6,089 nucleotides of DNA from Verrucomicrobiota bacterium (GTDB taxonomy: Bacteria; Verrucomicrobiota; Verrucomicrobiia; Opitutales; Opitutaceae), in assembly GCA_023447015.1 (NCBI GenBank), contig JAEXPG010000316.1:1-6089 (forward strand), written 5' to 3'. Positions within the stretch are counted from its first letter, which is position 1. Each line of letters begins with the position of its first letter. Shown here one piece after another: positions 3,589 to 6,089 of this stretch. The position numbers and the translations under genes were made by a program. The notes under the pieces were generated by a model. The model was given only the letters and a program-made list of their open reading frames with translations, did no database searches and had not been told where the DNA came from.

Positions 3589-6089
3589 ATGAAGAGTCTT
3601 CGCACCCCGATCAACTGCACCCGGGCCGCACTGAGGCCCCGGGCGCTCGCCACACTCGCCGGCCTGTTCCTATCCGCCATCGCGCCGGCCGCCACGGTTC
3701 CGTGGACCAACAACCAGGCCGTCGAGTTCACGATCGGCGACGGCAATACCGTTCCGAGCAACCAGAGTATCTACTGCGCCGACGCCGTCGCGATCGACGC
3801 CGCGCATCAGAAGTTCTACGTCACCGACCGGATGAACCACCGCGTCCTCCGCTTCGCCTATCCGGCCACCGCCAACCAGCCCGTCGCCGAAGCCGTCCTG
3901 GGCCAGGCGGACTTCACCTCCGGGGCGGTGAACCGCGGCGGAGCGAGAGGCGCCAACACGATGGACACCCCCTATGGGCTCGCCGTGGCCGCCAACGGCG
4001 ACCTGTGGGTGGCCGACTACGGCAACAACCGCCTGCTCAAGTTCACCTCCGCCCACACCGCGACCAACGGCGCCAGCGCGGCGAGCGTCTTGGGACAGTC
4101 CGGCTTCACCGGCGGTGATGGCGCCTGTGCGAGCAACCGTCTCGCCCACCCCACCAGTCTCTCGATCGACTCCTCCGGCAACCTCTGGGTCGCCGACACC
4201 AGCAACAACCGCGTGCTGCGGTTCGCAAACCCGTCGTCCGCCGCCAACGGCGCCGCCGCCGCCCAGGTGCTCGGGCAGCCCGACTTCGGTTCGAACGGCT
4301 ACCTGCCCGGCACCACCACCGCGAGCCGGCTGTACAGCCCCTATGGGCTCTGCGCATCCGGCACCACCCTCTGGGTCGCTGACTCCCAGAACCACCGGTT
4401 GGTCCGCTTCAACAACGCCGCCGCCAAGGCGGCCGGCGCCGCCGCCGACGGCGTGCTCGGGCAGCCCAACCTGACAAGCGGCACCGCCAACCGCGGCGGC
4501 ACGGTGGCGGCCGACACGCTCAACTTCCCCAGCGGTGTCACCGTCGATGATGCCGGCACGGTCATCGTGTCCGACAGCTTCAATAACCGGGTGCAGATCT
4601 TCGCCAACGCGGCCGCCCTGGCCAACGGAGCCCCGGCGAGCAACTGGCTCAACAGCATCTATACCGCCTGGGGCCTCGCCTACGACAGCACCTACCATCG
4701 GCTGCTCGTCGCCACCGCAGGCAACAACACCGTCCTCCAGTACGCCAACGCCTACACCACCACCATCACGCTCGCCAGCGCCCCCAATCCCTCGTTCCCC
4801 GGGGTCGCCGCGACCTTCACCGCAACCGTGAGCACCGCCGGCGGCGCGACCCCCACCGGCAGCGTCCGCTTCTCGGAGGGCACCACCGTGCTCGGCACCG
4901 GCACGCTCGACGCCTCCGGCCGGGCCACCCTGGCCGCCTCCCTCGCCGAGGGCTCCCACTACGTGGCCGCCCAATACCTGGGCGATACCACGCACCAAGC
5001 CAGCGCTCCCTACACCTGTTATCACTCCGTGAGCCGCTTCGTCCCGACGCTCACCATCACCCCCTCCGCCAATCCGGCCAAACAGGGAACTCCGCTGAAC
5101 TACGGCATCACCGTCACCCCGCCCAGCGGGATGACAACCATCCCCACCGGCACCATCGCGATCAAGCTCGATGGCGCCGACGAGCCGCCCCTCACCCTCG
5201 ACTCGGCCGGCAAGGCCTCCTGGAGCACAACCAACCTCTCCGTGGGTTTCCACCCGATCGAGTTCACCTACAGCGGCAATGCCTCCTTCGCCATCAAAAC
5301 CACCAATGTGGTCCAGGTCATCGACCCGCCGGGCACGACCAGTGTCCTTGCGGTCGCCAACGTCGAGCGCGACGTCAAGGGCACCGAGGATCTCGCCTAC
5401 GACGGCGCCTTCTACGGTGGCAACATCTACGTCGGGGACTACGACGGCTACCAGATGTGGGCCGCGTATCGGTTCAGCCTGGCCTCTGCTCCCGCCTTCT
5501 TCGCCAAGGTGGCCCTCAAGGTGCACATCGCCGACATGAGCAACGCATCTGGGTCCATCCCGGTCGAGCTCCACGGTTCGGAGAACGACAGCTGGTCCGA
5601 CACCACCACCCCGCCCACGGCCCCGACCAGCATCATCGCCACGCCGCTCGCGACGCGAAGCTCCGCCACCATCGGCGGCAACAGCTGGCAGGTCTTCGAC
5701 GTCACCGACTTCGTTCGTACCCAGGCGGCGGGCGACCAGAAAGCCACATTCGTCTTCACCGCACCCACCGCGACCCCGAACTGGTACATTGGCCTCAGCG
5801 CGAAGGAAGACCTCGCCAACCCGCCCGTGCTCGAGTTCACCGAGTCCATCTACGCCAACTGGGCCATCGCGAACTTCACCGCCGCCGAACTCGGTAACAC
5901 CGCGATCAGCGGCGCCAACGCCGACCCCGACGGCGCCGGCATCTCCAACCTCATGCGCTACGCCTGCGACCTCCCCGCCCGCGGCCGCGTCGCCGCACCG
6001 GGCACCACGACCATCAACACCACGACCACCCCGGCGACCGCGACCTTCACGTTCCCGATGTGCGCCGCGGCCGCCGATCTGAGCTACGC
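3589..6089 (+). CDS. Secreted NHL-repeat propeller protein with Ig-like and DNRLRE/CBM96-like domains (3' end cut by window)
   Basis: The frame stays open from ATG 3589 to the window end (833 full codons plus two bases), with no stop in any of these codons. Residues 1-34 form a signal peptide: basic residues K2, R5, R12, R16 and R18, a hydrophobic stretch at 19-31, and cleavage probably after APA at 32-34. Residues 45-388 are an NHL-type propeller. Residues 390-482 and 487-580 are two Ig-like repeats. Residues 584-752 resemble the DNRLRE/CBM96 family. Residue 754 onward matches the C-terminal tail of the upstream protein. By that match about 49 codons are missing, for a full length near 882. 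The next in-frame Met is residue 82, inside the first blade, so ATG 3589 is the sensible start even though no Shine-Dalgarno site precedes it. No catalytic site is evident. An extracellular binding role, possibly towards polysaccharide, is inferred from the domain types only. Confidence 0.92.
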   Translation, partial: MKSLRTPINCTRAALRPRALATLAGLFLSAIAPAATVPWTNNQAVEFTIGDGNTVPSNQSIYCADAVAIDAAHQKFYVTDRMNHRVLRFAYPATANQPVAEAVLGQADFTSGAVNRGGARGANTMDTPYGLAVAANGDLWVADYGNNRLLKFTSAHTATNGASAASVLGQSGFTGGDGACASNRLAHPTSLSIDSSGNLWVADTSNNRVLRFANPSSAANGAAAAQVLGQPDFGSNGYLPGTTTASRLYSPYGLCASGTTLWVADSQNHRLVRFNNAAAKAAGAAADGVLGQPNLTSGTANRGGTVAADTLNFPSGVTVDDAGTVIVSDSFNNRVQIFANAAALANGAPASNWLNSIYTAWGLAYDSTYHRLLVATAGNNTVLQYANAYTTTITLASAPNPSFPGVAATFTATVSTAGGATPTGSVRFSEGTTVLGTGTLDASGRATLAASLAEGSHYVAAQYLGDTTHQASAPYTCYHSVSRFVPTLTITPSANPAKQGTPLNYGITVTPPSGMTTIPTGTIAIKLDGADEPPLTLDSAGKASWSTTNLSVGFHPIEFTYSGNASFAIKTTNVVQVIDPPGTTSVLAVANVERDVKGTEDLAYDGAFYGGNIYVGDYDGYQMWAAYRFSLASAPAFFAKVALKVHIADMSNASGSIPVELHGSENDSWSDTTTPPTAPTSIIATPLATRSSATIGGNSWQVFDVTDFVRTQAAGDQKATFVFTAPTATPNWYIGLSAKEDLANPPVLEFTESIYANWAIANFTAAELGNTAISGANADPDGAGISNLMRYACDLPARGRVAAPGTTTINTTTTPATATFTFPMCAAAADLSY
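3721..4752 (+). repeat. NHL repeat array, probable six-bladed beta-propeller (within second gene)
   Basis: Each blade has a 'P.GL.V...G.LWVAD..NNRVLRF' core. The strand-plus-turn elements lie at YVTD 77-80 with NHR 83-85, WVADY 140-144 with NNR 146-148, WVADT 200-204 with NNR 206-208, WVADS 262-266 with NHR 268-270, and VSDS 327-330 with NNR 332-334. A degenerate sixth is LLVATA 372-377 with NNT 379-381. 'VLGQ-x-x-F/L' elements at about 103, 167, 227 and 289 start the linkers between the first five blades. NHL propellers bind proteins, RNA or sugars in different families, and nothing here tells which. The N-terminal strand near 45-52 (VEFTIGDG) probably closes the ring with the last blade. 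Confidence 0.9.
4756..5328 (+). repeat. Two tandem bacterial Ig-like repeats (within second gene)
   Basis: Residues 390-482 and 487-580 are two Ig-like modules of the Big_3_5 type (PF16640-like). Both have the series 'T-x-T(I/L)', 'NP', 'G', 'PTG(S/T)(V/I)', then 'L(D)-x-(S)G(R/K)A', followed by a 'G-x-H-x-(V/I)' strand and a 'Y-x-G(D/N)' turn. The first has the classic form 'PTGSVRFSEGTTVLGTGTL' and 'EGSHYVAAQYLGD'; the second is more diverged. Such modules usually act as stalks in secreted bacterial proteins. Here they link the propeller to the DNRLRE-like domain. Confidence 0.85.
5338..5844 (+). other. DNRLRE/CBM96-like domain (within second gene)
   Basis: Residues 584-752 show the family's order of motifs: an 'AYRFSL' strand at 626-631, 'AKVALKVHI' at 639-647, a 'SWSD' element at 668-671 matching the usual W-S/D-E-x-T segment, 'WQVFDVTDFV' at 700-709, and 'SAKEDLANPPVLEF' at 737-750. 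In known members this beta-sandwich domain follows or precedes other secreted modules, and some members bind alginate or related polysaccharide (CBM96). Sugar binding in this protein is inferred from family resemblance. The central TTTPPTAP segment replaces the usual 'TITW.N.P', so the assignment is good but not certain. Confidence 0.72.
5848..6089 (+). other. C-terminal shared tail module of the second protein (truncated by window)
   Basis: Residues 754-833 align without gaps to residues 1027-1106 of the upstream protein, with 49 of 80 positions identical by hand count. Conserved blocks are 'YA-x-WA', 'AEL', 'AISGA-x-ADPDG', 'RYA-x-DLPARG', 'PATATF' and 'AAAADL-x-Y'. The linker between 'RG' and 'PATATF' is almost entirely different. 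Compared with the first gene, Phe becomes Cys at 793 and Arg becomes Cys at 825. The window ends inside the module, just before the expected 'VQ-S-x-DL..W' segment. Confidence 0.85.

Noticed and set aside
3702..4474. Plus-strand frames rich in Arg, Pro and Ser in the other two frames of the second gene
   Set aside because: Such composition is typical of out-of-frame reading of G+C-rich DNA, and the frame from 3589 explains the region fully.
3670..5574. A 634-codon open frame on the minus strand, opposite the second gene
   Set aside because: It shares codon boundaries with the + strand gene, so it only needs that gene to lack TTA, CTA and TCA codons, which are rare in G+C-rich coding DNA. It ends exactly at a CTA leucine codon (3670-3672). 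The translation is a Gly/Val/Asp-rich mirror of the repeats with no recognisable domain, whereas the + strand frame has clear domains and a signal peptide.

Overview
The window carries two long genes in a row on the + strand, both for large secreted multidomain proteins, separated by an 89-base gap. By eye the DNA is about two-thirds G+C, with a strong preference for C or G at third codon positions. The domain set points to a Verrucomicrobiota bacterium, most likely Opitutales/Opitutaceae-like. It includes delta-60 repeats, IPT/TIG modules, an NHL propeller with 'VLGQ-x-DF' linkers, Ig-like repeats, a DNRLRE/CBM96-like module, and a shared tail built around 'ADPDG-x-G..NL.RYA'. Planctomycetota or Myxococcota cannot be excluded from the sequence alone.

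Layout: bases 1-31 are a C-rich leader. Bases 32-3499 encode a complete 1155-residue protein. Its order is signal peptide, cadherin-like module, a delta-60 array that I count as seven blades, a second cadherin-like module, three IPT/TIG domains, and a C-terminal module. Bases 3500-3588 are a non-coding gap with no convincing terminator, promoter or Shine-Dalgarno site. From base 3589 to the window end (6089) a second reading frame stays open for 833 codons without a stop. It encodes a signal peptide, an NHL propeller that I count as six blades, two Ig-like repeats, a DNRLRE/CBM96-like domain, and the start of the same C-terminal module. The window cuts this gene about 49 codons before its expected end.

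How they may work together: both proteins follow one plan, with an export signal, a beta-propeller, a stalk of Ig-like modules and a common tail. Over the 80 residues visible in both, the tails align without gaps at 49 identities, while the rest of the two proteins is unrelated in sequence. This suggests two surface or secreted proteins that share a route or anchor and differ in their binding heads. No enzyme active site, mobile element, RNA gene or CRISPR array was seen. The most interesting point is the shared tail, which may be a lineage-specific sorting or anchoring module. The rest looks like typical large surface proteins of this group rather than a clearly new system.
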